Positions 18,439 through 29,300 of a stretch of 64,000 nucleotides of DNA are shown one piece after another. The notes under the pieces are model-generated. The model was not told where the DNA came from. It did no database searches and saw only the letters and a list, made by a program, of their open reading frames with translations. The position numbers and the translations under genes were made by a program. Source of the stretch: Mammaliicoccus stepanovicii. Lineage in GTDB: Bacteria > Bacillota > Bacilli > Staphylococcales > Staphylococcaceae. Location: positions 62,001 through 126,000 of the forward strand of contig NZ_PPQZ01000015.1 of the NCBI RefSeq assembly GCF_002902525.1. Reading direction: 5' to 3'. Position 1 is the first letter of the stretch. The number at the start of each line of letters is the position of its first letter.

Positions 18439-19008
18439 ATGAAATTATCAAAAACAGATCGCCAGAAAGAACTAACAAATCGTTTAAAAGAAGAGCCGTT
18501 TGTTACTGACGAAACTTTAAGTGAATATTTTAATGTGAGCATCCAAACTATTAGATTAGATAGAATGGAGCTCGGCATACCTGAATTAAGACGTCGTATT
18601 AAAGATGTCGCAACGAAGCAACATGACGAAATTAAATCATTACCAATAGAAGATGTTATTGGTGAAATCATTGATATAGAATTAGATAAAACAGCAATAT
18701 CTTTATTAGATATAAGGGAAGAACATGTCTTTACACGCAATGGAATAGCTAGAGGGCATTATATATTTGCGCAAGCAAACTCATTATGTGTTGCACTTAT
18801 AAATGACGAATTAGCGTTAACAACAAAGAGCAATGTTCAGTTTATTAAATCTGTAAAGTTGAATGAAAGAGTTATTGCAAAAGCAACAGTTACACATAAA
18901 TCTAAGCATATTGCAAAAGTTGACGTAACAAGTAGCGTTCAAGGTGAGACGATATTTAAAGGACAATTTGAAATGTATTATGCAAGCGAGGGTGAAAAAA
19001 ATGGTTAA
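18439..19008 (+). CDS. fapR: Fatty acid/phospholipid biosynthesis repressor FapR
   Basis: Malonyl-CoA-responsive repressor of lipid synthesis genes. The N-terminal HTH of DeoR type has [19 protein letters not shown] and is followed by an effector-binding hot-dog domain ([20 protein letters not shown]). ATG 18439 gives [12 protein letters not shown] and 189 residues, aligned with S. aureus MKLKKDKR; the ATG at 18424 is five residues longer. Neither has a strong ribosome site. Its end overlaps plsX by 8 bases. It is likely autoregulated together with plsX-fabD-fabG. Confidence 0.95.
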   Translation: MKLSKTDRQKELTNRLKEEPFVTDETLSEYFNVSIQTIRLDRMELGIPELRRRIKDVATKQHDEIKSLPIEDVIGEIIDIELDKTAISLLDIREEHVFTRNGIARGHYIFAQANSLCVALINDELALTTKSNVQFIKSVKLNERVIAKATVTHKSKHIAKVDVTSSVQGETIFKGQFEMYYASEGEKNG

Positions 19009-19987
19009 AATTGCGATTGATATGATGGGCGGGGATAATGCGCCAAATATCGTAATCGAAGCGGTTAAGCAAGCGATTCATGATTTTAAAGACTTAGAAA
19101 TTTTATTATTTGGTGATGAGAATAAATGTGATTTTAAACATGAACGCGTTAAATTCACACATACAGATGAAGTCATCACTATGGATGATGAACCAGTTAG
19201 ATCCATCAAGCGAAAGAAGAATGCTTCAATGGTACTTGCGGCAAAGTCTGTTAAAGATGGGTTAGCTGAAGCATGTGTTTCAGCCGGGAACACTGGGGCA
19301 TTAATGAGTAGTGGTCTATTTATCGTTGGACGAATTAAAGGGATTGAAAGACCAGCATTAGTTGCTACTTTTCCCACTGTTACTGGTAAAGGGTTTGTGT
19401 TTTTAGATATTGGTGCAAATTCAGATGCTAAGCCAGAACATCTAGTCCAATATGCAAAAATGGGGGAAATCTATGCCAAGCAAATTAGAGGTATAGACAA
19501 ACCATCACTCGCTTTATTAAACATAGGTACTGAAGAATCTAAAGGTAATGCACAAACTAAGAAGACATACCAATTATTAAAAGAAGAAAATTTTGAGAAC
19601 TTTATTGGAAATGTAGAACCAAAAACTTTATTATTAGATGCAAGTGATGTTGTCGTGTCTGATGGCTATAACGGTAATATGGTTCTTAAGACAATTGAAG
19701 GTACTGCAACTGGAATTTTCAAAATGATGAAAGATGTTATGACAGCATCACCAATTAATAAATTAGCAGCTTTGACATTGAAAAAAGATTTTGGAAGTAT
19801 CAAAGATAAATTAGATTATGCAGAATATGGTGGATCAGTCCTTTTGGGATTAAATGGAATTGTCGTGAAAGCACACGGATCTTCAAATGAACGCGCATTT
19901 TATAATGCAATTAAACAAGCTAAACTAGCTGCAGATACAAAAATAATAGACAAAATGACGAAAGCAGTAGGTGATATAAATGGGTAA
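19001..19987 (+). CDS. plsX: Phosphate acyltransferase PlsX
   Basis: Makes acyl phosphate from acyl-ACP for the PlsY step of phospholipid synthesis; peripheral on the membrane. It opens [16 protein letters not shown], followed by conserved [36 protein letters not shown], and SDGYNGN. The longer frame from 18944 lies inside fapR, while ATG 19001 has site gagggtg and gives 328 residues. It overlaps fapR upstream and fabD downstream by 8 bases each, so the operon is tightly coupled. Confidence 0.97.
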   Translation: MVKIAIDMMGGDNAPNIVIEAVKQAIHDFKDLEILLFGDENKCDFKHERVKFTHTDEVITMDDEPVRSIKRKKNASMVLAAKSVKDGLAEACVSAGNTGALMSSGLFIVGRIKGIERPALVATFPTVTGKGFVFLDIGANSDAKPEHLVQYAKMGEIYAKQIRGIDKPSLALLNIGTEESKGNAQTKKTYQLLKEENFENFIGNVEPKTLLLDASDVVVSDGYNGNMVLKTIEGTATGIFKMMKDVMTASPINKLAALTLKKDFGSIKDKLDYAEYGGSVLLGLNGIVVKAHGSSNERAFYNAIKQAKLAADTKIIDKMTKAVGDING

Positions 19988-20900
19988 AGTAGCAATTATG
20001 TTTCCTGGCCAAGGATCACAGAAAGTAGGAATGGCAGAAGATTTATATCAAACAGAGATACAATCAACATCTATTCTAGATAGATCAAATGAAGTATTGT
20101 CATTTGATTTACTAGAGATTATGTTTAAAGATCCAGAAGGAAACTTAGGATTAACAGAATATACGCAACCCGCACTTTTAACACATAGTACAGCAATCAT
20201 GAATGCATTACAGGACTTAAACTATGACTATGCATTAGGACACAGTTTAGGTGAATACTCAGCGTTAGTATCTGAAGGTGTGTTGAAATTTGAAGATGCT
20301 GTACAAATTGTACATAAACGTGGAGAATTAATGTCTGAAGCATTTCCTAATGGAGTTGGATCAATGGCAGCAGTATTAGGTTTAAATGTTGATGAAGTTA
20401 AATCAATCTGTGAACAATTATCTACTGAAGATAAAATAATAGAACCTGCTAACATTAATTGCCCTGGACAAATTGTTGTGTCAGGTCATACAGAGCTAAT
20501 AGAGAAGCTTGCAAGTGAAGGTAAATCACTAGGTGCTAAACGTGTAATGCCATTAAAAGTATCAGGACCTTTTCATTCTTCAATGATGGAAACAATTTCT
20601 GAAGATTTCAAAGCATATATAGATCAGTTTGAATGGAAAGATGCAGAACATCCAATTGTTCAAAATGTTTACGCTAAACCAGAATCTGATCACAAAGTAA
20701 TTAAACATAATATGGTTGAACAATTATTCTCACCTGTAGAATTTAGTCAATCTATAGAATATTTAATTGATAATGGAGTAGACCATTTTATCGAAATCGG
20801 TCCAAACAAAGTATTATCAGGACTTGTCAAAAAAATTAGTCGAGACGTTAAAATAACTTCAATTCAAACTATTGATGATATTAAAGGATGGAATGAATAA
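19980..20900 (+). CDS. fabD: Malonyl-CoA:ACP transacylase
   Basis: Transfers malonyl from CoA to ACP to feed fatty acid elongation. N-terminal [11 protein letters not shown], the nucleophile Ser89 in GHSLGEYSA, and the catalytic histidine in SGPFHSSMM at about residue 198. Length 306 is standard. It overlaps plsX by 8 bases, and its stop overlaps the fabG start by one base. Confidence 0.97.
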   Translation: MGKVAIMFPGQGSQKVGMAEDLYQTEIQSTSILDRSNEVLSFDLLEIMFKDPEGNLGLTEYTQPALLTHSTAIMNALQDLNYDYALGHSLGEYSALVSEGVLKFEDAVQIVHKRGELMSEAFPNGVGSMAAVLGLNVDEVKSICEQLSTEDKIIEPANINCPGQIVVSGHTELIEKLASEGKSLGAKRVMPLKVSGPFHSSMMETISEDFKAYIDQFEWKDAEHPIVQNVYAKPESDHKVIKHNMVEQLFSPVEFSQSIEYLIDNGVDHFIEIGPNKVLSGLVKKISRDVKITSIQTIDDIKGWNE

Positions 20901-21637
20901 TGACAAAAACAGCAATCGTAACTGGAGCTTCAAGAGGTATTGGTAGAAAAATCGCATTAGAACTAGCAAATGATGGTTATAATGTAGTAGTCAATTATGC
21001 AGGTAATAAAGAAAAAGCAGAGCAAGTTGCATCAGAAATTAAACAATTAGGTGTAGACGCATTTGTATATCAAGCGAATGTAAGTAACATAGATGAAGCA
21101 AAAGCAATGGTTAAAGAAACAGTAAGTCAATTTGGTTCAATTGATGTCCTTGTAAACAATGCTGGAATTACAAGAGATAATTTACTAATGAGAATGAAAC
21201 AAGATGAATTTGATGATGTTATTAACACAAACCTTAAAGGTACTTTCAACTGTGTTCAAGCAGTAACGAGAACAATGTTGAAGCAAAAGTCAGGTCGTAT
21301 TATTAACCTATCAAGTGTAGTAGGTGCAGTAGGAAATCCTGGACAAGCAAATTACGTTGCGTCTAAAGCAGGTATTGAAGGCATGACAAGATCATTTGCA
21401 AGAGAATTAGCATCTCGTGGCATTACTTGTAATGCAGTAGCACCTGGGTTTATCGTGTCTGACATGACAGATGAATTATCAGATGAACTTAAAGAACAAA
21501 TGAAATCACAAATCCCATTAGATCGATTCGGGGAAGATACAGATATTGCAAATGCTGTTGTATTCTTAGCTAGTGATAAAGCAAATTATATTACAGGTCA
21601 AACATTACACGTAAATGGTGGAATGTTCATGCAATAA
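20900..21637 (+). CDS. fabG: 3-oxoacyl-ACP reductase
   Basis: NADPH-dependent short-chain dehydrogenase that reduces 3-ketoacyl-ACP. It shows the Rossmann motif [12 protein letters not shown], catalytic Ser in NLSSVVG and YVASK, and the C-terminal [12 protein letters not shown] typical of FabG. Length 245. ATG 20900 shares a base with the fabD stop. There is a 75-base gap to acpP without a terminator, so acpP probably is transcribed both from the operon and locally. Confidence 0.97.
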   Translation: MTKTAIVTGASRGIGRKIALELANDGYNVVVNYAGNKEKAEQVASEIKQLGVDAFVYQANVSNIDEAKAMVKETVSQFGSIDVLVNNAGITRDNLLMRMKQDEFDDVINTNLKGTFNCVQAVTRTMLKQKSGRIINLSSVVGAVGNPGQANYVASKAGIEGMTRSFARELASRGITCNAVAPGFIVSDMTDELSDELKEQMKSQIPLDRFGEDTDIANAVVFLASDKANYITGQTLHVNGGMFMQ

Positions 21638-21712
21638 ATAATGTAAATAACATTAATATTTACATTAAAATTTGTTATCATAAATATAAATCATTTAAAG
21701 GAGGTGAATGGA

Positions 21713-21946
21713 ATGGCAAGTTTCGATAAAGTTAAAGACATAATTGTAGATCGTCTAGGAGTAGACGCTGAAAAAGTAACACCTGAAGCTTCATTTAAAG
21801 ATGATTTAGGTGCTGATTCATTAGATATCGCTGAATTAGTTATGGAATTAGAAGATGAATTTGATATGGAAATCCCTGATGAGGAAGCAGAAAAAATCAA
21901 CACTGTTGGTGACGCTGTTAAATATATTGAATCATTAGAAAAATAA
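21713..21946 (+). CDS. acpP: Acyl carrier protein
   Basis: Small acidic carrier of growing acyl chains, 77 residues. The phosphopantetheine attachment serine is Ser36 in [12 protein letters not shown] strong site aaaggaggtga precedes ATG 21713. The GTG at 21704 overlaps this site and is not the start. It follows fabG as in other Firmicutes and ends at a strong terminator. In S. aureus rnc comes next, but here a 3.6-kb insertion intervenes. Confidence 0.97.
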   Translation: MASFDKVKDIIVDRLGVDAEKVTPEASFKDDLGADSLDIAELVMELEDEFDMEIPDEEAEKINTVGDAVKYIESLEK

Positions 21947-21962
21947 TTCTAAGTTACAATCG

Positions 21963-21991
21963 CCCATAGACATAGGTCTATGGGATTTTTT
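21963..21991 (+). terminator. Intrinsic terminator after acpP
   Basis: A 9-bp perfect stem (cccatagac / gtctatggg) with ATAG loop is followed by a T run. The rest of the gap to the next gene is A+T-rich. It contains a weak promoter, ttgcaa plus tattat at 18 bases, at about 22128-22157. Confidence 0.88.
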
Positions 21992-22234
21992 TGCTTTTAC
22001 ATAACATTAAAAATTTACGTAGACTAAATCTACTTCAATATTTCTGATTGGTCAATTTAAAATAAAACCATATCAAATATTATATAATTTAAATGAATGC
22101 ATAAAATAATATTTACATATAGTCATATTGCAATACTTTTACAAGATAAAGTATTATACTAAAAATGATTTCAAAGTTGTATTATTTTTACCTATCACAT
22201 TGTTTATTAAAAATGACAATAAGGAGGGCAATTC

Positions 22235-23587
22235 ATGAAAATTGATAAAGTATATTGGTTGAGTCGTATGGAATCATTAATGAAGAAGTATGACATACCT
22301 GGTACTTCAGTTTCTATCTATCTAAATGGTGAAATATATAATTTTCAATCTGGAAAACTACATTTACAGCGAAATGAACTTGTTAATCAAAATAGCTTAT
22401 TTCAAATAGGATCCATAACAAAAGTATATACCGCGATAATGATTTTGAAATTGGTGGAACAAGGCAAAATTGAACTCAATACTAAGGTGAATGATATATT
22501 ACAGATTTATGATAAAGACATTCAATATTTAAATCAAATAACAATAGATCAATTGTTAAGCCATACAAGTGGTTTAACAGGAGATTATTATTTAAATACA
22601 GGAAGAGGTGATGACTGTTTGCAAAAATATGTTGCACATCTTCAAGATATCGCATTTGATGCATCACCAGATGAGGTCGTTTCATATAGTAGTGTGGGAT
22701 ATAATTTGTTAGGTAGTATAATTGAAAATATTACTGGATTTACTTGGGATGATGCACTATATCGTTTTATAATTAAACCGATGAACATGAATCATACTGA
22801 AACACTTCCAGAAAATATATTGAATCATACATTTGCTACTGGTCATTATTACGATAATAGTGGTGATTTGCAATCGAATGAAAAGTGGAATACATTATCA
22901 CGATCCAGTGGTCCGTATGGGGGAACGTTGTGTTCGTCAGCAGAAAATGTCACAAGGTCCTTTTTACCGTTTCTAGCATTAGAACAAAATGATGAATTGT
23001 TAAATTCTTCATCAAAAAAATTAATGACAACTCCACAGATGAATTGTCATGATAAATGGACGTTTAAGTCTTATGCTTGGGGAAGAGGCTTTTCACTTTA
23101 TAATTATGACAAAGAAAAAGGATTTGGTCATGAAGGTTCAATGTTTGGTCAATATAGTTATGTTGATATATTACCAACATCTAATTTAATTATAACGATT
23201 TTAGTTAATGGTGGAAAATACCAATCATTTTATCATGAATTTGTAGGAGAATTAATAGAATACTTAAATGTAGGTGAACTGCAACCACTATTAAGTACTT
23301 ATCATTCTATAAATCTTAGCAATGCAGAAAAATATATAGGAACCTATAAACGAGAAGGTCTAAAAATTGAAGTATATGAACATGAAAATCAATTAATGCT
23401 TACTGGTCAATTTATAGATAGCATGGCAGGGTTTAGTGAACCAATAACTGTACCTTTAGAAATGAAAGAAGAAGATGTATTCATCATACCACTTGGTACA
23501 GAGGTGATACCAATCGTTTTTATAAAACTAAATTCATCTATAGACTATAGTATAATGTTGGGAATGCGAATAGCTAAAAAACTTTAA
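22235..23587 (+). CDS. Beta-lactamase-related serine hydrolase (class C fold, PBP4*/esterase type)
   Basis: Member of the PF00144 family of serine hydrolases, of unknown substrate. The family nucleophile motif is Ser60-x-x-Lys63 in QIGSITKVYTA. The second motif is Tyr151-Ser-Ser, where many relatives have YxN. The third is His299-Glu-Gly301 (HEGSMFG), replacing KTG. A C-terminal lipocalin-like segment (about 360-450) has short strands such as YIGTYKREGLKIEVYE. There is no signal peptide or membrane anchor, so unlike the wall-acting FmtA it is probably cytoplasmic, unless exported otherwise. Strong site aaggagggc. It may be an esterase, peptidase or amidase. It is not found between acpP and rnc in S. 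aureus. Confidence 0.88.
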   Translation: MKIDKVYWLSRMESLMKKYDIPGTSVSIYLNGEIYNFQSGKLHLQRNELVNQNSLFQIGSITKVYTAIMILKLVEQGKIELNTKVNDILQIYDKDIQYLNQITIDQLLSHTSGLTGDYYLNTGRGDDCLQKYVAHLQDIAFDASPDEVVSYSSVGYNLLGSIIENITGFTWDDALYRFIIKPMNMNHTETLPENILNHTFATGHYYDNSGDLQSNEKWNTLSRSSGPYGGTLCSSAENVTRSFLPFLALEQNDELLNSSSKKLMTTPQMNCHDKWTFKSYAWGRGFSLYNYDKEKGFGHEGSMFGQYSYVDILPTSNLIITILVNGGKYQSFYHEFVGELIEYLNVGELQPLLSTYHSINLSNAEKYIGTYKREGLKIEVYEHENQLMLTGQFIDSMAGFSEPITVPLEMKEEDVFIIPLGTEVIPIVFIKLNSSIDYSIMLGMRIAKKL

Positions 23588-23658
23588 ACATGAAGTGAAT
23601 TCTTAATTTTGGGGAATTGTTCATGAACTTACTATTAATTAATGTTACAGATTGAGCG

Positions 23659-23697
23659 CCTAGTACATATCATGTATGAACTAGGTTATTTGTTTTT
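23659..23697 (+). terminator. Intrinsic terminator after the serine hydrolase
   Basis: An 11-bp stem with one mismatch (cctagtacata / tatgaactagg) is followed by a T-rich tract with a few interruptions. Confidence 0.7.
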
Positions 23698-23830
23698 GAT
23701 TTTTATTGAGCGTTTGAATAAAGTTTGATGTGTCTTTTCGACTTACTTATTGATTATAAACTAAATTGAAAAAATATTTTATAATTTCTTATAAAAAAGT
23801 ATAATGGATGAAAGTTAAAAAGGGGGTCTT

Positions 23831-24421
23831 ATGATGGCGTTTCTTTCCATGATTATTTATGGATTTGTCGCGAGTTTTACGCCGGGCCCTAATAATATTA
23901 TGGCCTTGTATTTTTCGAAAGAATTAAATTTTAAGAGAGCCAGTCGCTTTTCGATTGGTGTTGGTATTGGATTTTTAAGTTTACTTATAATTTCTTATTT
24001 ATTTAATGAACTTTTAAGTAATGCATTTCCTTTGATTGAGCTTTTTATGAAAGTTTTTGCATTTATTTATTTAATTTATTTGGCTTACAAAATTGTGAAA
24101 AGCTCTTATAACGATTCGAAACAAGAGTTTGATGAAAAACTTAGTGGTTTAGGTTATGGGATAATATTGCAATTTATAAATCCTAAAGCGATTATTTATG
24201 CTTTGACTGTTGTTTCTACATTTATTATCTCAGTAGAAATGAGTAGAGTATCAGAAATAAGTTCTTTATTGGTGTTAGCTGTAATTGGATTTTTAGGTAC
24301 ATTTAGTTGGGCTGTTTTAGGTACAATATTCAAGAAAATTCTTATAAAACATGAAAAATTATTTAATATTATTATGGCAATATTGTTAGTGTATGTCGCA
24401 TTCAGTATACTTTTTCACTAA
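23831..24421 (+). CDS. LysE/RhtB-family amino acid exporter
   Basis: Small integral membrane exporter of the LysE/RhtB superfamily, 196 residues with about six helices. The family signature is at the N-terminus: SFTPGPNNIMALYF with the Pro-Gly-Pro turn, and QFINPKAIIYAL mid-protein. The substrate is unknown; relatives export basic or neutral amino acids. ATG 23831 or 23834 can serve, since the site agggggt fits either. There is no strong terminator after it before the CHAP gene 111 bases downstream, so partial co-transcription is possible. Confidence 0.87.
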   Translation: MMAFLSMIIYGFVASFTPGPNNIMALYFSKELNFKRASRFSIGVGIGFLSLLIISYLFNELLSNAFPLIELFMKVFAFIYLIYLAYKIVKSSYNDSKQEFDEKLSGLGYGIILQFINPKAIIYALTVVSTFIISVEMSRVSEISSLLVLAVIGFLGTFSWAVLGTIFKKILIKHEKLFNIIMAILLVYVAFSILFH

Positions 24422-24532
24422 TTCAACATGTGTGCAATCTCCTTTATAAGTTACACAAATGTATTTAATTATGTTAAAATATTATAATTATTCTTATTAA
24501 GAGTGAAATATACATAATACTTAGGGGGATTT

Positions 24533-25147
24533 ATGAAAATAAAGAAAAAGGTATTAGTAACTGTAGCTGTAATGGGTTTAACAACGATGAACTTGAGTGC
24601 AACAATTGAAGCAAAAGAACCAACTAACAAAGATAAGTCACCTAAGATTCAGAACGTTGAAGTGGATCATAGAAATTATGACAAAAATGGTAGCACAGCT
24701 AAAAAAGAAGTGTTAGAATCATCTACTTCAACAATGAATTACATTAAGTCTTTAGAAGGCAAAGGATGGGACTTCGATGGATATTATGGATGGCAATGCT
24801 TTGACTTAGTAAACTACTACTGGAATTATCTATACGGTCATGGTTTACATGGTGATTATGCTAAAGATATTCCAACTGCAAATGATTTTAGCGGTGAAGC
24901 TACAGTTTATAAAAACACACCATCATTTGTAGCAAAACCTGGCGATATTGTGGTGTTTAATGAAGACTTTGGCTCTGGTGCTGGTCATACTGCAATTGTG
25001 ATGAATGGTAATGCAGATGGTAATTTAATGAAATTCCAAAGTTTAGATCAAAATTGGTATGGCGGAGGTGCTGATAAGTCAGAAGTAGCGCAACGCATTA
25101 CACATGATTATGAAACTGAAATGTGGTTTATAAGACCAAATAGATAA
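24533..25147 (+). CDS. Secreted CHAP-domain peptidoglycan amidase/endopeptidase
   Basis: Exported cell wall hydrolase of the SsaA-like type. A signal peptide spans residues 1-27 with probable cleavage after IEA. A short charged linker follows, then a CHAP domain from about 68 to the end. The catalytic Cys89 lies in [14 protein letters not shown] and His152 in GAGHTAIVM, followed by FQSLDQNW with a likely third polar residue. No LysM, SH3b or GW repeats are present, so wall binding would depend on CHAP alone or on partners. Site aggggga precedes the ATG. It resembles the many CHAP-only proteins of staphylococci but is unusual at this place. Confidence 0.9.
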   Translation: MKIKKKVLVTVAVMGLTTMNLSATIEAKEPTNKDKSPKIQNVEVDHRNYDKNGSTAKKEVLESSTSTMNYIKSLEGKGWDFDGYYGWQCFDLVNYYWNYLYGHGLHGDYAKDIPTANDFSGEATVYKNTPSFVAKPGDIVVFNEDFGSGAGHTAIVMNGNADGNLMKFQSLDQNWYGGGADKSEVAQRITHDYETEMWFIRPNR

Positions 25148-25169
25148 ATAAAACGTTAATTTAAATGAG

Positions 25170-25196
25170 CCCGGGACATATTTGTCCCGGGTTTTT
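25170..25196 (+). terminator. Intrinsic terminator after the CHAP gene
   Basis: A G+C-rich 9-bp perfect stem (cccgggaca / tgtcccggg) is followed by TTTTT. It is the most G+C-rich hairpin in the window. Confidence 0.92.
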
Positions 25197-25240
25197 CAGT
25201 AATAATTAAGTAAGATGATATAGATAATAATGGAACAAAA

Positions 25241-25404
25241 GTGCGCTAAGAGGCAAGACTAGAGAATCTAGCAAAATAGAAGCGCGCTAAGAGGCAAGAC
25301 GGAGTAATCTAGCAAAATAGAAGTGCGCTAAGAAGCAAGACTAGAGAATCTAGCAAAATAGAAGTACGCTAAGAGGCAAGACTAGAGAATCTAGCAAAAT
25401 AAAA
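25241..25404. repeat. Four tandem 41-bp direct repeats
   Basis: Units at 25241-25281, 25282-25322, 25323-25363 and 25364-25404, each exactly 41 bases, start gtgcgctaagaggcaagac with one- to few-base differences. Unit 2 has cggagta where the others have ctagaga, and unit 4 ends in aaaa. Each standard unit contains the small palindrome ctaga-gaa-tctag. There is no spacer, so this is not a CRISPR. The function is unknown. Confidence 0.95.
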
Positions 25405-25593
25405 TAAGCTAATCCAAATAAATATGGAGTGGCATTCTTTATTTGAGAATAAGTATTTATGTTCCAGACTTATTTATTTTTAGATATTTATTTATAGAAT
25501 TGTTGGATATGTATAAGTAAATAACAATATTCTTTTTTTTTTATGTTTTTTAACGTAAAATAGATAAGAATGATAAAGTTAAGGAGGTAAGTT

Positions 25594-26313
25594 ATGTCCA
25601 AAAATAAATCACAAATCATAGCACAATTTAAAAGTAAATTTGATAAGTTTATGAATAATCTTGATATTGAATTTGATAACTATGATATTTATGTTCAAGC
25701 ATTTTCACATTCAAGTTTTATAAATGATTTTAAACTTGATAAATTAAGCCACAATGAACGTTTAGAATTTTTAGGAGATGCGGTGTTAGAATTGACGGTG
25801 TCACAGTTTTTATTTAAGAAATTCCCATTATTACCTGAAGGTAAGTTAACTAAACTGCGCGCATCAATTGTATGTGAACCATCACTTGTAACATTTGCAA
25901 TGAGTCTAAATATGAATGATTTATTATTATTAGGTAAAGGCGAAGAAAAAACTGGAGGTCGTGAAAGACCATCCTTAATTGCGGATGCTTTTGAATCATT
26001 TGTAGGTGCTTTATATTTAGATAAAGGACTAGACACAGTTGAAACCTTTCTAAGTGCGATCGTGTATCCCCAAGTAATTGATGAAAGTTATACTGCAAAT
26101 AGAGACTATAAAACAGAATTACAAGAATTGATGCATAGACGCAATAAAGGTACGATAACATATAACTTATTAGATGAATCTGGTCCGGCTCACCATAAGT
26201 TGTTTACTTCTGAAGTATTATTAGATGGAAAACCTTTAGAAACTGGAGAAGGTAGAACAAAGAAAGAATCAGAACAAAATGCAGCTAAAAAAGCGCTGAA
26301 TAATAGTCAATAA
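25594..26313 (+). CDS. rnc: Ribonuclease III
   Basis: Double-stranded RNA endonuclease for rRNA processing and antisense RNA decay. The catalytic domain has the signature [13 protein letters not shown] and the downstream [14 protein letters not shown] with metal-binding acidic residues. The C-terminal dsRNA-binding domain covers about 165-239 ([30 protein letters not shown]). Strong site aaggaggt precedes the ATG. It starts the rnc-smc-ftsY-ylxM-ffh operon, with smc 10 bases downstream. Confidence 0.97.
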   Translation: MSKNKSQIIAQFKSKFDKFMNNLDIEFDNYDIYVQAFSHSSFINDFKLDKLSHNERLEFLGDAVLELTVSQFLFKKFPLLPEGKLTKLRASIVCEPSLVTFAMSLNMNDLLLLGKGEEKTGGRERPSLIADAFESFVGALYLDKGLDTVETFLSAIVYPQVIDESYTANRDYKTELQELMHRRNKGTITYNLLDESGPAHHKLFTSEVLLDGKPLETGEGRTKKESEQNAAKKALNNSQ

Positions 26314-26323
26314 GGGGTAATTT

Positions 26324-29300
26324 ATGGTTTATTTGAAATCAATAGATGCATATGGATTTAAATCATTTGCTGAACATACACATGTCGATTTTGACAACGG
26401 TGTGACTGCAATCGTTGGCCCAAATGGTAGTGGTAAAAGTAATATAACAGATGCAATCAAGTGGGTTTTAGGAGAACAATCTGCTAAAAGTCTTCGTGGG
26501 TCAAAGATGGAAGATATTATTTTTAACGGTTCTAAAGATCGAAAGAAATGTCAGTTTGCAGAAGTGAAATTAACGCTAGATAATCATTCGAAGAAGCTAA
26601 ACATTGACGAGGAAACGGTTATAGTTGAACGTCGATTATATAGAAACGGTGACAGCGAATATTATTTAAATAAAGAACGTACACGCTTGAAATCAATTTT
26701 AGATTTATTCTTAGACTCTGGTTTAGGTAAAGAAGCATTCAGTATTATTTCTCAAGGTAAAGTTGATGAAGTATTAAATGCAAAGCCTAGTGACAGAAGA
26801 TTCTTAATTGAAGAAGCAGCAGGCGTATTAAAGTACAAAAAACGTAAAAAAGAAGCAACTCAAAAATTAGATGAAACAGAACAAAATTTAAATCGCGTCG
26901 AAGATATCGTTTTTGATTTAGAAGCTCGTGTAGAGCCATTGAGAGAAGAGGCATCTATCGCAGAAGAGTATATTTCGCTTAAAGAAGAGATGAAGAAAAG
27001 TGATATAACAGTCACAGTTTATGATATTGAAAGTTTAAATAAAGACTTTAAACAATTAGAATCAGACATTCAGCATTTCCAAAATCAGAAAGATGATAAA
27101 GTAAATGATTTGGAAAATATGACTAGCTCATTAAATGAAAAGAAAAAAACGAGAGATCATATTTCTATTAAAATTCAAGAGTCGAATCAATCGTTAGTTG
27201 AATCGACTGAATCATTAGAAAGATATACAGGTCAGCTTGAAGTGTTAAAAGAACGCCAAAAAAATAGTGACGCTACAAATGAACGACTTGAAGAAGAAAG
27301 ACAGGCAACAGAAACTAGAATTAGTAAAATATCTGAACAAATTAAAGACATTGATCTAGATTTATCTTCATATAAAGAGAAATACCAAGCGATGATTCAA
27401 GAAATTAATCAATTAGAAGCACATTTATCTAATAACGAAGGCTCATTTGAAGAGAGAATAGAAAAACTTAAAGATGAATATTATCAATTGATGACAGAGC
27501 AATCAGATATAAATAATGATATTCGTTTCTTAGAGGATAAATTATCAGCGCATGAACAAAAACAATCAAGATTAGATGGTCGTCAAAAAGAAGTTTATGA
27601 AGAACTACAAAGAATTTGGGAAGAAAAAGATGACATTACAGATAAATTAAATAAAGTTGAAACTGAACTTAAAGAAACGACTAATAAATATAAAGATACA
27701 CACACATCATTAAAGCAAAAAGAAAATGACTATAAAGAATCAGAAACTAAGCTTTATCAAGCATATCGTTATACAGAACAAATGAAGACACGAATCAATG
27801 CTCTGAAAAACATGCAAGATGAATATATTGGTTTCTATTCAGGTGTGAAACATATTTTGAAAGAAAAATCATTGCATGGAATTGAGGGCGCTGTTGCTGA
27901 AATTATTGATACGCCTTCTAAATTAACAACCGCAATCGAAATTGCATTAGGCGCATCATTGCAACATATCATTGTTCAAGAAGAAAAAGATGCAAGACTA
28001 GCAATTAAATACTTAAAAGACAAAAAACTAGGTAGAGCAACATTTCTACCTATGAATGTCGTAAAACGCCGATTTATACCACAAAATCTCATTGCAGAGA
28101 TTAGTAATGAAAAGGGATTTGTAACTGTAGCATCAGAAGGTGTGAATTTTGATGACAAATATCGTAACATAGTAGAGCACTTATTAGGTGGCACGATTAT
28201 AGCTGAAAATCTTGAGATGGCGAATCACCTAGCAAGAAAAATACAATTTAAACATAGAATTGTTACTCTAGAAGGAGATGTGATTACACCAGGAGGCGCA
28301 ATGACTGGTGGAGGTAAAGAGAAGAAAGCAAGTTTGTTATCACAAAAAGACGAATTAAAAACAACCGAAGATAAATATAATGAGTTTATGCAACAAACAC
28401 ATGCAATAGAATCTCAAGTTAAAACTTTGAAATCAGAAGTTGAACGATTAGAGAAACAACTTACTGAAACAGAAGTTAAAGGAACAGAGCTGAGAGCTAA
28501 AGAGCATGAAGTGACGCTTCAATTAGATTCTATTCTAGCTAAAGAAAAACGTCTGAAAGATGAAAATGAGACATTTGAATTCGAAAAAAATGATGGTTAT
28601 AACTTTGTCAAAGGCCAAGAAACTTTGCTTGAAAAGAAAAGTACGTTAACAAATATACAAGAAAAATTAACAAAAATTGACGAAGAGTTAAACCATTTAA
28701 ATGCTTCATTATCTAATAATAAAGATAGTGAAAAAACAATTCAAAATGAATTAAATGAAAAACGTTCAAATCTAGCAGTCGAAAAAGAAAGACATCGTTT
28801 AAAAGAAAGAGATAAACGTCGTCTGAACGAAGATTTAAACGAGCAAGAAAATACTTTGAATAAAATAATAGACCAAATTGAATTAGTTAATTCTGATGAA
28901 TATAGTGGTGTAAGTCAATTTGAAGAAGTGGAACAACAAATTCAAAAATTCACATCATTAAAAGGAAACATAGAATTAAAAATGCAACAAGAGCAAACTG
29001 AGTATCAAGATATTCAGCAAAATATTAAAGTGTTAGAAGAAGAAACCGCGTCATTACATCAAAGTATTTCTGGAATAGAAACTGGATTGCAAGACATGGT
29101 TAGTAAACATTCAAAAATTGATATCATGATTGAACATCAATTGACACATTTAAATGAGACTTATCAATTAACGTTCGAAAAGGCACAATCACTATATGAA
29201 ATGCCTGAAGATATATCAGAAGCAAGAAAAACAGTGAAACTCACAAAAATGTCTATTGATGAACTCGGCCATGTAAATATTAATGCAATAGACCAATTTA

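Larger units (their letters stand above)
25148..25593. other. Gene-free region with terminator, 41-bp repeats and rnc upstream DNA
   Basis: This 446-base gap holds a strong terminator (25170-25196) and four tandem 41-bp repeats (25241-25404). It also holds A+T-rich DNA with a small inverted repeat (aataagt at 25449 / acttatt at 25469) and a T10 tract near 25530. No reading frame with a plausible start was found. Confidence 0.75.

Noticed and set aside
22235-23587. True class C beta-lactamase conferring resistance
   Set aside because: No signal peptide, YSS and HEG instead of YxN and KTG, and an extra C-terminal segment place it with esterase/peptidase-like relatives.
25241-25404. CRISPR array
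   Set aside because: The 41-bp units abut directly with no spacers, and no cas gene is present.
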